The position numbers and the translations under genes are program-made. 63,274 nt of DNA from Paludibacter sp. (GTDB lineage: Bacteria > Bacteroidota > Bacteroidia > Bacteroidales > Paludibacteraceae): assembly GCA_028691965.1 (NCBI GenBank), contig JAQUYE010000005.1, positions 1 through 63,274 of the forward strand. Direction: 5' to 3'. Below, in pieces: positions 27,739-38,171 of this stretch (the stretch's first letter is position 1; each line of letters opens with the position of its first letter). A model generated the notes under the pieces. It ran no database searches. It saw only the letters and a list, made by a program, of their open reading frames with translations, and was not told the DNA's origin.

Positions 27739-29943
27739 ATGAAGCTCAATAAATATATAACACTCATTGCAGTATTCGCACTGCTGTTTTCAGCATGCGA
27801 TGATATGATCATGGATTGGCATAAAGACCCCAACAAAGGGGAAGCTGCCATGTCAGAACTGCCATTGCCTCTCGCTGAGAAAATTGAACGCTATGATGTA
27901 CTGCGAAGTTATTCCGACTTTTTAGTTGGAATAGGGGCAGACCTGACGCTCTACCTCGAAGATGAAAATTACCGCAATATCATCAATGCTAATTTTGACG
28001 AAATCGTTATAGGATACCATATGAAACATGGTGCCATGGTCAGTTCAAGTGGTGCCATTAATTTCAGTCGGGTTGACCAGTTGATGCAATACGCTAAAGA
28101 AGCAGGTCTTGGCGTGTACGGACACACGTTGGTATGGCATCAGAACCAGAACGCATCTTACCTTAACGGACTGATTGCTCCTGAAGTACTACCTGATGCT
28201 CCGGGTGCAAATGCACTTGATGTTTCCGGACTTCAGGATGGCTCTTTTACGGGTTGGTCACGTTCTAATCCGGGAGCAGGTATCACCATTGAAGAAGGTA
28301 AAGGGTTGTCGGCAACCTCTAAAGCTGTTAAATTAATTGCAGGGACAGGAACCAACGCCTGGGATTTACAAATGACAACCCCTGATATTCCTGTTGTTAA
28401 AGATCATACCTATGAGGTTTCTTTCTTCGTGAAAAGTGAAGAACCTGGTAAAGGGCGAATCTCTTTCAGCGGACTTAACAATAATTATCCATGGATGGAC
28501 TGGTTGGGAACCGGATCGGCTTCCGAAGCTTTTGAAACAACGTCAACCTGGAAACAGGTCAAGTTTACCTTGAATGCTGCTGATGATGCATTCACAGGTA
28601 CAACCTTCAAAATGAGTTTTGATTTGGGATATAATCCAGGGGTTAGCTATTATATTGACGTTGATAATATAAAAGTGGTTGACCTGGATGCTGCTCCCGA
28701 AGTGGTTAATCTTATCAAGAATGGTGATTTTGAAAGCGGAAATCTGGATGGCTGGATGGGCTGGGGGAACAGTTCAACCCGTGCTGTATCTGCCGAAGGT
28801 GAAGGTTTTGGAGGTACCGGATTCTCAATGGTATTAATGAATCCTACAGCTGCAAGTAATTATTCAGCTCAACAGGTATATACCTTAGAACTACCCCTTG
28901 AGCAAGGCGTAGAATATAACTGTACTTTTATGGTGAAAGCTACTTCTGCTGCTAAGTTACAGATTGAAATTCAGGGTGCTGACTACAATGCTGACTATTA
29001 TGGAGGGATTGATGTTGGTGCTGCCTGGGTTCAGGTTCAAAAAACGCTTGTACCAACCAAAGGTGATCGTGATAAGTTTATCTTCGATTTTGGTGAATCT
29101 GCATCGACATTCTACATTGACAATATAGTGGTATCCAAAAATACCCCTGCGGGTGTACGTCAGAAAGCAACTGCTGTTACAATTATTGAAAAGACAGACG
29201 AGCAGAAGCGTCAACTTATTGATGCTGCTATGACTGATTGGATTCAGAACATGATGACACATTACAAAGATCAGGTGAAGGCCTGGGATGTAGTCAATGA
29301 GCCGATGAAGGAAAATGGTGAATTGAGAGATGGAAATGTAGCTGAACCCGCAACTGATGAATTCTACTGGGTTAAATATTTAGGTAAAGACTTTGCCGTT
29401 AAAGCATTCCAACTTGCTCGTCAATACGGTAACCCGGATGATAAACTATTTATTAATGATTACAATCTTGAATATAGTCTGGCTAAAACAGATGGTATTA
29501 TAGAATATGTAAAATACATTGAAAGCAAAGGTGCTCAGGTCGACGGTATTGGAACTCAAATGCATATAAGCATTAGCAGTGATACTACCAAAATAAATGA
29601 AATGTTCAAAAAGCTGGCAGCGACTGGTAAACTTGTAAAAGTATCTGAGCTGGACATAAAAGTAAATACCAGTTCCCCGACCCTCGACGACTATGCAGCT
29701 CAGGCTGCAATGTATCGATTTGTTGTAGATTCTTACAAGAAGCATGTTCCGGCTGCTCAACAATATGGTGTTACAGTTTGGACGCTGTCTGATAGTGTTA
29801 AGGAACACGAAAACTGGATTCCGGATGATGCACCAAGTTTATGGGACAAAGACTATAAACGTAAACATGCCTATAAAGGCTTTGCCGATGGTTTGGCAGG
29901 AGAAGATGTAAGTGTTGGTTTCTCAGGTGAATTAGTTTATTAA
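27739..29943 (+). CDS. GH10 endo-xylanase with inserted CBM4-like modules, surface lipoprotein
   Basis: Endo-beta-1,4-xylanase of 734 residues with a lipoprotein signal (LLFSAC, then DDMIMDW). The GH10 barrel is split. It starts around residue 50 (VGIGADLTLY, HTLVWHQNQN) and is interrupted at about 160-480 by two jelly-roll modules of the CBM4 kind (LQDGSFTGWSRSNPG; LIKNGDFESGNLDGWMG). It resumes at VTIIEKTDEQKRQLI. The acid/base Glu is in AWDVVNEPM (about 520) and the nucleophile Glu in VSELDIKV (about 637). This insert layout is seen in surface xylanases of gut Bacteroides. It would make the first cuts in xylan at the cell surface. Confidence 0.93.
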   Translation: MKLNKYITLIAVFALLFSACDDMIMDWHKDPNKGEAAMSELPLPLAEKIERYDVLRSYSDFLVGIGADLTLYLEDENYRNIINANFDEIVIGYHMKHGAMVSSSGAINFSRVDQLMQYAKEAGLGVYGHTLVWHQNQNASYLNGLIAPEVLPDAPGANALDVSGLQDGSFTGWSRSNPGAGITIEEGKGLSATSKAVKLIAGTGTNAWDLQMTTPDIPVVKDHTYEVSFFVKSEEPGKGRISFSGLNNNYPWMDWLGTGSASEAFETTSTWKQVKFTLNAADDAFTGTTFKMSFDLGYNPGVSYYIDVDNIKVVDLDAAPEVVNLIKNGDFESGNLDGWMGWGNSSTRAVSAEGEGFGGTGFSMVLMNPTAASNYSAQQVYTLELPLEQGVEYNCTFMVKATSAAKLQIEIQGADYNADYYGGIDVGAAWVQVQKTLVPTKGDRDKFIFDFGESASTFYIDNIVVSKNTPAGVRQKATAVTIIEKTDEQKRQLIDAAMTDWIQNMMTHYKDQVKAWDVVNEPMKENGELRDGNVAEPATDEFYWVKYLGKDFAVKAFQLARQYGNPDDKLFINDYNLEYSLAKTDGIIEYVKYIESKGAQVDGIGTQMHISISSDTTKINEMFKKLAATGKLVKVSELDIKVNTSSPTLDDYAAQAAMYRFVVDSYKKHVPAAQQYGVTVWTLSDSVKEHENWIPDDAPSLWDKDYKRKHAYKGFADGLAGEDVSVGFSGELVY

Positions 29944-29965
29944 ATTTCTGTTTTTTGTTAATTTC

Positions 29966-30012
29966 AGATTCTCTGCGGGCGATTGTCCCCCGCAATTACC
30001 CGTGGAGAATCT
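29966..30012 (+). other. Two-stem RNA hairpin between the GH10 and GH115 genes
   Basis: Outer arms AGATTCTC (29966-29973) and GAGAATCT (30005-30012) enclose an inner stem TGCGGG (29974-29979) and CCCGCA (29989-29994), with a 10-base bulge on the 3' side. No T tract follows, so it is not a standard terminator. It ends 14 bases before the GH115 start and could be an mRNA processing or stability element. Confidence 0.5.
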
Positions 30013-30025
30013 TAAATATTACTTT

Positions 30026-32521
30026 ATGAAGCGTTTACTGGTTCTCCCTTTGTTGTTTTTGCTGTTAACTTCTAATGCTCAGCGAGCTCAACGATTTATA
30101 ACTACCGTTCCTGAAAAGGATGGTATGACACTAACTCAAAATAATAGTCCGATTACATTGTTGTACGATGTTCAGGATGAAGAAGGCATCGACCTGGCAC
30201 TGAATAGTCTGAAGAATGACCTGAACAGGGTAACAGGCAGCTCAGTATCTGTTTTAACTGCCGATAAAGCAGTTCAGGGAAGTATGCTTATTGCAGGAAC
30301 TATAAATTCAAAATTTATCCGGCAGTTAGTTGCAGCTGGGAAACTGAGTACCGAACAATTAAACGGTAAACGCGAAATGTTTGAGATCTCTATAGTAGAT
30401 CAACCATTTGAAGGTGTTGAAAAAGCCCTTGTTGTTGTTGGTAGCGACCGTCGTGGAACTATATATGGTATTTACGAAATTTCCGAGCAAAGTGGAGTAT
30501 CACCCTGGTATTTCTGGGCCGATGTACCAATTAAACGTACTCCAAATTTGTATGCCAAACGGGGTGTGTTTTCAGCAGGTGAACCTGCAGTTCGCTATCG
30601 TGGTATTTTCCTTAATGATGAAGCTCCTGCCTTGTCGGGCTGGTCGCGCCATACCTTTGGTGGTTTTAATCATCAGTTCTACGCTCATGTATTTGAACTT
30701 ATCTTACGATTACGTGGTAATTTTCTCTGGCCTGCTATGTGGGGAAGTGCTTTCTATGATGATGATCCTGAGAATGGATTGTTAGCTCACCGAATGGGAG
30801 TTGTAGTAGGAACATCACACCATGAACCTATGGGGAGAGCTCATGCTGAGTGGCAACGTTATGGAAATGGAAAATGGGATTAGTCGATCAATGCTGCCAC
30901 TCTGGATGAGTTCTGGAAGAGTGGGGTGGAACGCATGAAGAATTATGAATCGGTTGTTACCCTTGCGATGCGTGGTGATGGTGATGAACCGATGAGCGAA
31001 GATAGTAATATTGCTTTACTCGAGAAAATCGTACGAAAACAACGTTCTATTATCCGTAAAGTCAGCGGAAAAAAACTGACAGAAGTCCCACAGGTATGGG
31101 CACTTTACAAAGAAGTACAAGACTATTACGATCGTGGAATGCGGGTACCCGATGATGTAACTTTGCTGTTTGCCGACGATAACTGGGGTAATGTGCGCAA
31201 ATTGCCGGATCCGGATGCCAAAGCCCGGAAGGGTGGATATGGTATGTACTACCATTTCGACTATGTCGGTGGTCCCCGTAACTACAAGTGGTTAAATGTT
31301 ACGCAGGTACAGCGTATGTGGGAACAGATGAATCTCACCTGGAGTCATGGAGTAGACAGAATCTGGATCGTAAACGTAGGAGACCTTAAACCTATGGAAT
31401 ATCCGATTAGCTTCTTTCTTGATATGGCATGGAATCCTACACAGTTTAATTCACAGAACCTGCTTCAACATACAGAAAACTGGTGTGAACAACAATTCGG
31501 TGCAGCATATGCAAAAGAAGCAGCACGACTGATTGATACCTATACAAAATATGCCCGGAGAATTACTCCTGAACTACTCAACGACACCATATATTGTTTA
31601 TCGGATTACAATGAATTTGAAAAAGTTGTACATGATTTCAGAACACTGGCTCTTGATGCTTACCGTTTGTATCAACAATTACCTGATTCATTACAGGATT
31701 CGTTCGACCAATTAGTGCTGTTCCCCGCCAATGCATTTTCTAATCTTTACGAGATGTATTACGCGCAGGCTCGCAATAAGGAAGCAGCTGCTAACAATCA
31801 TCCCGATGCAGCGTATTGGGCAGAAAAAGTAAAAAAAGGGTTTTTACAAGACTCGTTGTTGACAATTCATTACAATACGAAAATTTCAAATGGTAAGTGG
31901 GCGCATATGATGGATCAGGTGCGTATAGGGTATACTTATTGGCAACAGCCCGAAAAAGCCGTGATGCCCGCAACTATGAAGTCAGCAAATTCTCAGCAAC
32001 ATTGGTTTGAAGAAAAAGAGGGAGCAATATCAATAGAAGCTGCTAATTTCAACCGTAAAAAAGACCTGAAGCATGCCAGCTGGCAGGTAATACCCAATCT
32101 TGGAAAGACAAAAGATGGAATAAGCACTTTTCCGCAGAATTACTATCCTTCTGAGTCAGATACACTTCTATTGGAATATGACGTGGAATTAGTTACAAGC
32201 GGTGAAGTAGAAGTACATGTGTTTATATCGCCTACTCTAAATTTTAACAGTAACAAGGGATTACGCTATCAGCTGTCTGTTGGAGGTTCAGCCTGGCAGA
32301 CCATCAATATTAATGATAGCTATGATATGAAAAAGATGGAGCACTGGCAGGCTAACAGTATAAATCATACTGTTACCCGACATACAATACAATCAGCCGG
32401 AAAACAAGTAGTAAAATTTCGGGTATTAGAGCCAGGGATAGTGCTTCAAAAAATAATTATTAATACCGGAGGGATGAGGAAAAGCTATCTCGGTGTCCCC
32501 GAAACAATTCGTTATAAATAA
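30026..32521 (+). pseudogene. GH115 alpha-glucuronidase interrupted by in-frame TAG
   Basis: GH115 enzymes remove (4-O-methyl-)glucuronic acid from internal xylose units. The frame covers about 832 codons with a signal peptide (MKRLLVLPLLFLLLTSNAQ). ATG 30026 is preferred to the GTG at 30002, which falls in the upstream hairpin. Family sequence includes SDRRGTIYGIYEISEQSGVS, FLNDEAPALSGW, MRGDGDEPM and VNVGDLKPMEYP. TAG at 30881-30883 cuts it after GNGKWD; GH115 sequence continues in the same frame as SINAATLDEFWKSGVERMKNY. GH115 proteins I recall have Tyr at this place, so a Tyr codon changed at one base is the simplest explanation. It leaves fragments 30026-30883 and 30884-32521. Sequence error is an alternative. 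Confidence 0.88.
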
Positions 32522-32554
32522 CAAGAGTATTTTATAGTTAAAATAAAAGAACGT

Positions 32555-34036
32555 ATGAAAACCGTATCACAAAAAGTTTCTTTCGGAGAAAAAGTCGGTT
32601 ACAGTCTGGGTGATGGATCCGCAAATCTCATTTTTCAAATGATGATGATGTTTCAGTTATTCTTTTATACCGATGTGTTCGGCATAAAAGCAACAGCTGC
32701 AGGTATGATTCTGTTGGTTGCCCGAATTTTTGATGCATTTGTAGATCCGGTGGTGGGGATACTTTCAGATCGAACTACTACTAAATGGGGAAAATACCGT
32801 CCGTGGATCTTATGGACTGCTATTCCTTTTGCGGTATTCTTTGTGCTGGCTTTTGCTACTCCTGACCTGAGCGAACGCGGTAAAATCCTGTACGCCGGTA
32901 TCACCTATACGCTTCTCATGTCGATTTATTCATTTAATAATACTCCGTATTCCTCGCTGGGAGGTGTGATGACCAGTGATATTAAGGAACGTACCAGTAT
33001 TTCTTCTATCCGGTTTGTGACGGCTACAATTGCTACTTTTGTGGTACAGGGACTTACACTTCCCCTGGTGGCCAAGTTCGGACAAGGAGATGCTCAAAAG
33101 GGTTGGTCGTGGACCATCGGACTTTTTGCAGTAATTGTGGTCGTTCTGCTTTTTGTTACTTTCTTTACAACCAAAGAGAGAATTACTCCTCCTGCAAATC
33201 AGAAGACTTCTGTCAAACAAGACCTGAAAGATATTTTACACAATTCACCCTGGCGTGCAATGTTTGTCCTTACCTTATTTTTGTTTACAACCCTTGCAAT
33301 GTGGGGAAGCGGAATGTCCTATTATTTTAATTATGTAGTAGATAAAGATGCACTCTTTGCCTTTTTAAAAAACTTCGGATTGGTTGCTGAAGTGGGTGAA
33401 TCCTATGGGTCTTTCCACGGTTTTCTGAATGCTTTTGGATTAATAGCTCACGATAACACACAAGTGTTTGCTGTTGGTTTTAGTTTGTTCAATATGATTG
33501 GTCAGATCATTACCTTATTAGGTGTAATTTTCCTGTCACAATTTCTATCTTCCATCTTCGGTAAACGAAATGTGTTTATTATTTGCCTTGCGTTAACTGC
33601 TTTGTTTACAGGGTTATTTTTTGTAGTATCTCCGAGTAATATAACTAATATATTTATTCTTAATATACTTAAAAGTCTTGCTTATGCACCAACCATTCCA
33701 TTGTTATGGGCAATGATGGGTGATGTGGCCGACCATTCAGAATGGGTAAATCACCGACGTGCTACCGGTTTTGTTTTTGCCGGGATTGTTTTTGCCCTGA
33801 AAGCCGGTCTTGGTATAGGTGGAGCTATCTGTGGAGGAATCATCGATTCATTCGGATTTGTTGCCAATGCAGTACAAACTACCGATGCGGTGTATGGAAT
33901 TAAACTAACAGCCAGCATCATTCCGGCTATAACATTTGCTATTGGTGTAGTGGCTTTGTTTTTCTATCCGATCTCAAAAACCCTGAACGAACAGGTACAA
34001 GCAGAGCTTACCCGACGCAGAGAAACAGAAAACTAA
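32555..34036 (+). CDS. GPH-family glycoside:cation symporter (MFS)
   Basis: Inner-membrane transporter of 493 residues of the glycoside-pentoside-hexuronide (MelB-like) family. The start is typical: [22 protein letters not shown], followed by [26 protein letters not shown], which carries the cation-site aspartates. About 12 membrane helices and a C-terminal [19 protein letters not shown] motif are visible. It has the normal family length. It probably takes xylobiose, xylo-oligosaccharides or aldouronic acids from periplasm to cytoplasm, matching the signal-less GH43 three genes downstream. Confidence 0.9.
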   Translation: MKTVSQKVSFGEKVGYSLGDGSANLIFQMMMMFQLFFYTDVFGIKATAAGMILLVARIFDAFVDPVVGILSDRTTTKWGKYRPWILWTAIPFAVFFVLAFATPDLSERGKILYAGITYTLLMSIYSFNNTPYSSLGGVMTSDIKERTSISSIRFVTATIATFVVQGLTLPLVAKFGQGDAQKGWSWTIGLFAVIVVVLLFVTFFTTKERITPPANQKTSVKQDLKDILHNSPWRAMFVLTLFLFTTLAMWGSGMSYYFNYVVDKDALFAFLKNFGLVAEVGESYGSFHGFLNAFGLIAHDNTQVFAVGFSLFNMIGQIITLLGVIFLSQFLSSIFGKRNVFIICLALTALFTGLFFVVSPSNITNIFILNILKSLAYAPTIPLLWAMMGDVADHSEWVNHRRATGFVFAGIVFALKAGLGIGGAICGGIIDSFGFVANAVQTTDAVYGIKLTASIIPAITFAIGVVALFFYPISKTLNEQVQAELTRRRETEN

Positions 34037-34071
34037 GAAACCCTGAAAATAATCAAAAACATTATACGAGT

Positions 34072-35208
34072 ATGAAGTACTTACAATTTATCAGAAATGC
34101 TGTTACATGCAGCATAGTAGCCTTAACAGTTGTGGCCTGTTCGGCGCCTAAAACTGCTTCTCCCATTGGTCTGAAAGATGCATTGGGTGATAAGTTTCTA
34201 ATTGGAACGGCGATGAACACCGCCCAAATTATTGGAGAGGATACAGTCGCTGTCCAACTTATAAAACAGCATTTCAATTCTATTGTTGCTGAGAATGTAA
34301 TGAAGAGTGAGGTTGTTCAGCCTGTAGAAGGTGAGTTTGATTTCTCACTGGCAGATCGTTTCGTTGATTTCGGAACTAAGAATAACATGCATATGGTAGG
34401 TCATACTTTATTGTGGCATTCACAGGCACCCGACTGGTTCTTTGTTGATAGTGTTGGAAGCACAGTTAGCGCAGATGTTCTCAGAGAGAGAATTAGAAAA
34501 CACATTCATACCGTTGTAAAACGGTACAAAGGAAAGATAAGCGGATGGGATGTTGTAAATGAAGCAATTGAAGATGATGGCTCATGGCGTAAAAGTAAAT
34601 TTTACGAGATTCTAGGTGAAGAGTATGTGAAACTGGCCTTTGAATTTGCGCATGAAGCAGATCCGGATGCAGAACTATATTATAACGACTATTCCATGGC
34701 TCATCAGGGTCGTCGCGAAGGTGTAGTGAAGATGGTTAAATGGCTTCAGGAACAGGGAATACGTATTGATGGAATTGGTATGCAGGGGCATATGACTATG
34801 GAGTTCCCGGCTTACGATGAATTTGAAAAGAGTATAATTGCGTTCTCCGAAGCTGGGATGAAAGTGATGATTACTGAAATGGATATTACAGTGTTGCCTT
34901 CTCCCGGTCCAAATGTTGGAGCTGAAATATCGCTTAACTACGAATACCAACAGGAAATCAATCCCTACACCGAAGGTATGCCGGATTCTGTTTCCACGGC
35001 ACTCCACAATCGTTATGCTGGCTTCTTCCGTTTATTCCTTAAACACAGTGATAAAATAACCCGGGTTACCCTGTGGGGAGTTAACGATGCTCAATCCTGG
35101 CGTAATTACTGGCCGGTAAGAGGTCGTACTGATTACCCGCTATTATTCGACAGAAATTATCAACCAAAAAAATTGGTAGAAGAACTAATTAGTGGTACTT
35201 TTATCTAA
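34072..35208 (+). CDS. GH10 endo-xylanase, periplasmic or membrane-anchored
   Basis: Compact endo-xylanase of 378 residues with a lipoprotein-type signal ([10 protein letters not shown]). GH10 motifs: [43 protein letters not shown], acid/base Glu in GWDVVNEAI (about 162), [17 protein letters not shown], nucleophile Glu in ITEMDITV (about 269) and [12 protein letters not shown]. It lacks accessory domains, unlike the first GH10 in this operon. The usual division of labour is surface cutting by the modular enzyme and periplasmic trimming by the compact one. Confidence 0.94.
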   Translation: MKYLQFIRNAVTCSIVALTVVACSAPKTASPIGLKDALGDKFLIGTAMNTAQIIGEDTVAVQLIKQHFNSIVAENVMKSEVVQPVEGEFDFSLADRFVDFGTKNNMHMVGHTLLWHSQAPDWFFVDSVGSTVSADVLRERIRKHIHTVVKRYKGKISGWDVVNEAIEDDGSWRKSKFYEILGEEYVKLAFEFAHEADPDAELYYNDYSMAHQGRREGVVKMVKWLQEQGIRIDGIGMQGHMTMEFPAYDEFEKSIIAFSEAGMKVMITEMDITVLPSPGPNVGAEISLNYEYQQEINPYTEGMPDSVSTALHNRYAGFFRLFLKHSDKITRVTLWGVNDAQSWRNYWPVRGRTDYPLLFDRNYQPKKLVEELISGTFI

Positions 35209-35227
35209 TAAATCAGCAATACAAACA

Positions 35228-36196
35228 ATGAAAACACCGAAATATTTAGTTCCTGATCTGTTTATGGCTGATCCCTCAGCCCACGTGTTTAATGGCCGAC
35301 TGTATATCTATCCTTCACACGACGTGGATGCGGGCATCCCGGAGAATGACAACGGAGATCACTTCGACATGCGTGATTACCATGTTTATTCTACTGATGA
35401 TATAGAAAACGGTACGCTTGTCGACCATGGAGTAGTATTAGACGTTAAAAGCATTCCCTGGTCGGGTCGTCAGTTATGGGATTCAGACGTGGCGTATCAA
35501 GATGGTAAGTATTATCTCTATTTTTCGTTGAAAGATCGTAATGATGTGTTTCATCTTGGCGTAGCGGTTAGTGAAAATCCGGAAGGCCCTTTTACAGCCC
35601 TGGATAATCCTATGAAAGGTAGTTATTCTATTGATCCTTGTGTGTTCAAGGATAAAGATGGAGCAAATTACATTTATTTTGGCGGATTGTGGGGCGGACA
35701 GCTACAACGGTATCGCGACAATAAAGCGATTGAATGCGGACAAGAACCTACTGATAACGAACCCGCTTTGTGTCCGAAGGTGGCACGACTCGACACTTCT
35801 ATGATTGAATTTGCCGGGGAACCCCGTGATCTGGTTATTCTCGACGAACAAGGTCAGCCACTGAAAGCAGGCGATCATGATCGTCGATTTTTCGAAGCTT
35901 CCTGGATGCATTATTATAATGGTAAGTATTATTTTTCCTATTCAACCGGGAATACTCATTATCTTTGCTATGCCATGGGAGATTCTCCTTACGGTCCGTT
36001 TACCTACAAGGGAGTGATTCTTACCCCGGTGGTTGGCTGGACTACCCATCATTCAATTTGTGAGTTTAAAGGGAAATGGTATTTATTTCACCATGATAGC
36101 GTACCCTCAGGCGGTAGAACCTGGCTACGCAGTATGAAAGTGGTTGAGTTGGATTACAACGAAGATGGTACAATACAAACCATTGAAGGTAAGTAA
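35228..36196 (+). CDS. GH43 beta-xylosidase / alpha-L-arabinofuranosidase
   Basis: Five-bladed propeller glycosidase of 323 residues. ATG 35228 is preferred over 35192, which overlaps the preceding gene and adds residues without family similarity. Catalytic residues: base Asp in FMADPSAHVF (about 14), pKa-modulating Asp in WDSDVAYQDGKYYLYFS (about 86), acid Glu in FFEASWMHYYNGKYYFSYS (about 222). No signal peptide is visible, so it is predicted to act in the cytoplasm on oligosaccharides brought in by the GPH symporter. Arabinose versus xylose specificity cannot be settled from sequence. Confidence 0.88.
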   Translation: MKTPKYLVPDLFMADPSAHVFNGRLYIYPSHDVDAGIPENDNGDHFDMRDYHVYSTDDIENGTLVDHGVVLDVKSIPWSGRQLWDSDVAYQDGKYYLYFSLKDRNDVFHLGVAVSENPEGPFTALDNPMKGSYSIDPCVFKDKDGANYIYFGGLWGGQLQRYRDNKAIECGQEPTDNEPALCPKVARLDTSMIEFAGEPRDLVILDEQGQPLKAGDHDRRFFEASWMHYYNGKYYFSYSTGNTHYLCYAMGDSPYGPFTYKGVILTPVVGWTTHHSICEFKGKWYLFHHDSVPSGGRTWLRSMKVVELDYNEDGTIQTIEGK

Positions 36197-36200
36197 TTAG

Positions 36201-36208
36201 TATCTTTG
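36201..36208 (+). promoter_or_regulatory. Possible internal promoter box TATCTTTG
   Basis: A perfect TAnnTTTG element sits in the 31-base gap before the esterase gene. ATTG at 36182-36185 is the nearest -33-like sequence, with a short spacer of 15. It could give the last five genes of the operon separate expression. Confidence 0.3.
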
Positions 36209-36227
36209 GGCAAAAAATTTTAAAGTT

Positions 36228-38159
36228 ATGAGGGTTATAATACAACTGGTAGTATTATTGTGTATTTCCTTATCCTCCATCAGGGCAGACATTCGTCTGC
36301 CTCTGTTGGTAGCTGACGGGATGGTGTTACAGCACAACGAGAAAGTGAAATTATGGGGATGGGCTGATCCGGGCGAAGTAATAACTGTGAACATAGGGAC
36401 ACAATCCTATACCACTAAAACGGACAAATCAGGTAACTGGCAACTTGTATTGCCGCGTCAAAAAGCAGGGGGTCCGGTAGATATTAGGTTTCAGGGTAAT
36501 AATATGCTGGAAGTGAAGGATGTATACTTTGGAGAAGTATGGCTGTGTTCTGGTCAGTCGAACATGGAATTACCAATGCGCAGAGTAAAACCACTGTACG
36601 AAGATGAATTTCTGACAGCTGATTACCCGCAAATTCGATGCTTTACAGTAAACAAAACCTATCACTTTAAAGCACCTCAGAACGATGTTACAGGAGGCAA
36701 CTGGATTGCTGCCACTCCTGAAAATCTGGCTGAATTTCCTGCTGCCGCCTATTTTTTCGCTAAACACCTTCATCAAACCTACGAAGTTCCTGTCGGCCTC
36801 ATTAACGCCAGTCTTGGCGGATCACCTGTTCAATCGTGGATGAGTGAAGAAGCGCTTAAGTCCTTTCCCTCACACTTACAAGAAGCGTATAAGTATCGGG
36901 ATGACACATTAATACAGTCGATCGAACAATCCGATAACGAACGAATAGGCGAATGGTACCGTGTGTCGGTACAAAAGGATAAAGGTCAGGCAGGTGCTTA
37001 TCGCTATCCTGAAACCAACACCAACGATTGGTCGGATTTTAAATTACCCGCCTATTGGGGGACTTATTCGCAACCACAAAACGGAGTATTCTGGTTTCGG
37101 AAAGATATACCCCTTAGTTCAAAAGAAGCATCTCAGTCGGCTTTCCTTAATTTAGGGCGTATAGTGGATGCCGATTCGGTTTTTATTAACGGACATTCAG
37201 TAGGTGTTACCACCTATCAATACCCTCCTCGCTGGTATCAAATTCCTGCTGACGTGCTCAGAGAAGGGTGTAACAGTATAGTGATAAGGGTTATCAACAG
37301 TTCCGGACCCGGTGGATTTGTTCCGGATAAACCCTACGAACTGAAAACAGCTGAGCGTACTATCGACTTGAAAGGTCGTTGGAGAATGAAACAGGGAAGT
37401 GAAATGCTTCCGTTGGGTTCTCAAACCTTTATTCGCTGGAAACCGTTGGGACTTTACAACGCTATGATTGCACCGCTTCTGAATTACACCATTAAAGGTG
37501 CTATCTGGTACCAGGGCGAAGCTAACACCAGTGACCCGATAGAGTATAGCCGGTTGTTTCCGGCATTGATTCGTGATTGGCGCAAACAGTTTAATCAGGG
37601 TAACTTCCCGTTTTTATTTGTTCAGTTACCTAATTTCATGGAAACTAAGGAGCTGCCATCCGAAAGTCGGTGGGCCGAAACACGTGAGGCACAAATGTCG
37701 GCATTACGCGAACCGGCAACAGGTATGGCTGTAGCCATCGATCTGGGTGAGTGGAATGATATACACCCGTTAAATAAAAGGGACGTAGGAAACCGATTGG
37801 CACTTCTTGCCCGCAAGATAGCATACAAGGAGAAGAAATTAATAGCCTCCGGCCCGACTTACAAATCGATGAAAGTAAAAAACGGTCGTGCAGAAATCAG
37901 TTTTACCAACATAGGTGCCGGACTAATGACAAGAGATGAACCATTGAAAGGTTTTGCTATCGCAGGATTTGACGGCAAGTTTGTTTGGGCAAATGCTGAA
38001 ATCAGTGGAAATAAGGTGATCGTATGGCACGAGAGTGTGTCCATTCCCGTTCGCGTGCGGTATGCCTGGGCTGATAATCCCGATCAGGCAAATCTGTTTA
38101 ATAAAGACGGACTTCCGGCCACTCCTTTCCGAACTGATGCAAATGTTATTTTACCCTGA
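36228..38159 (+). CDS. SGNH-type carbohydrate acetylesterase (SASA family, CE20-like)
   Basis: Exported esterase of 643 residues, probably removing acetyl groups from xylan fragments. After the signal peptide comes a beta-domain (LPLLVADGMVLQHNEKVKLWGWA). The SGNH core follows, with the nucleophile Ser in WLCSGQSNMELP (about 110), WYQGEANTSD, and the Asp/His pair in WNDIHPLNKRDVGNRLALLA (about 510). Between the core halves (about 265-385) lies a galactose-binding-like beta-sandwich (FWFRKDIPL, NLGRIVDADSVFINGHSVG, YPPRWYQIPADVL). This split architecture matches what is described for CE20 acetylesterases. It is the only esterase in the operon. Confidence 0.85.
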   Translation: MRVIIQLVVLLCISLSSIRADIRLPLLVADGMVLQHNEKVKLWGWADPGEVITVNIGTQSYTTKTDKSGNWQLVLPRQKAGGPVDIRFQGNNMLEVKDVYFGEVWLCSGQSNMELPMRRVKPLYEDEFLTADYPQIRCFTVNKTYHFKAPQNDVTGGNWIAATPENLAEFPAAAYFFAKHLHQTYEVPVGLINASLGGSPVQSWMSEEALKSFPSHLQEAYKYRDDTLIQSIEQSDNERIGEWYRVSVQKDKGQAGAYRYPETNTNDWSDFKLPAYWGTYSQPQNGVFWFRKDIPLSSKEASQSAFLNLGRIVDADSVFINGHSVGVTTYQYPPRWYQIPADVLREGCNSIVIRVINSSGPGGFVPDKPYELKTAERTIDLKGRWRMKQGSEMLPLGSQTFIRWKPLGLYNAMIAPLLNYTIKGAIWYQGEANTSDPIEYSRLFPALIRDWRKQFNQGNFPFLFVQLPNFMETKELPSESRWAETREAQMSALREPATGMAVAIDLGEWNDIHPLNKRDVGNRLALLARKIAYKEKKLIASGPTYKSMKVKNGRAEISFTNIGAGLMTRDEPLKGFAIAGFDGKFVWANAEISGNKVIVWHESVSIPVRVRYAWADNPDQANLFNKDGLPATPFRTDANVILP

Positions 38160-38171
38160 ATTATATAATTT

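Noticed and set aside
30002-30025. GTG at 30002 as the GH115 start
   Set aside because: It falls in the intergenic hairpin and adds residues before a clean signal peptide that begins at ATG 30026.
35192-35227. ATG 35192 as the GH43 start
   Set aside because: It overlaps the GH10 gene and adds 12 residues without family similarity; ATG 35228 gives the expected N-terminus.
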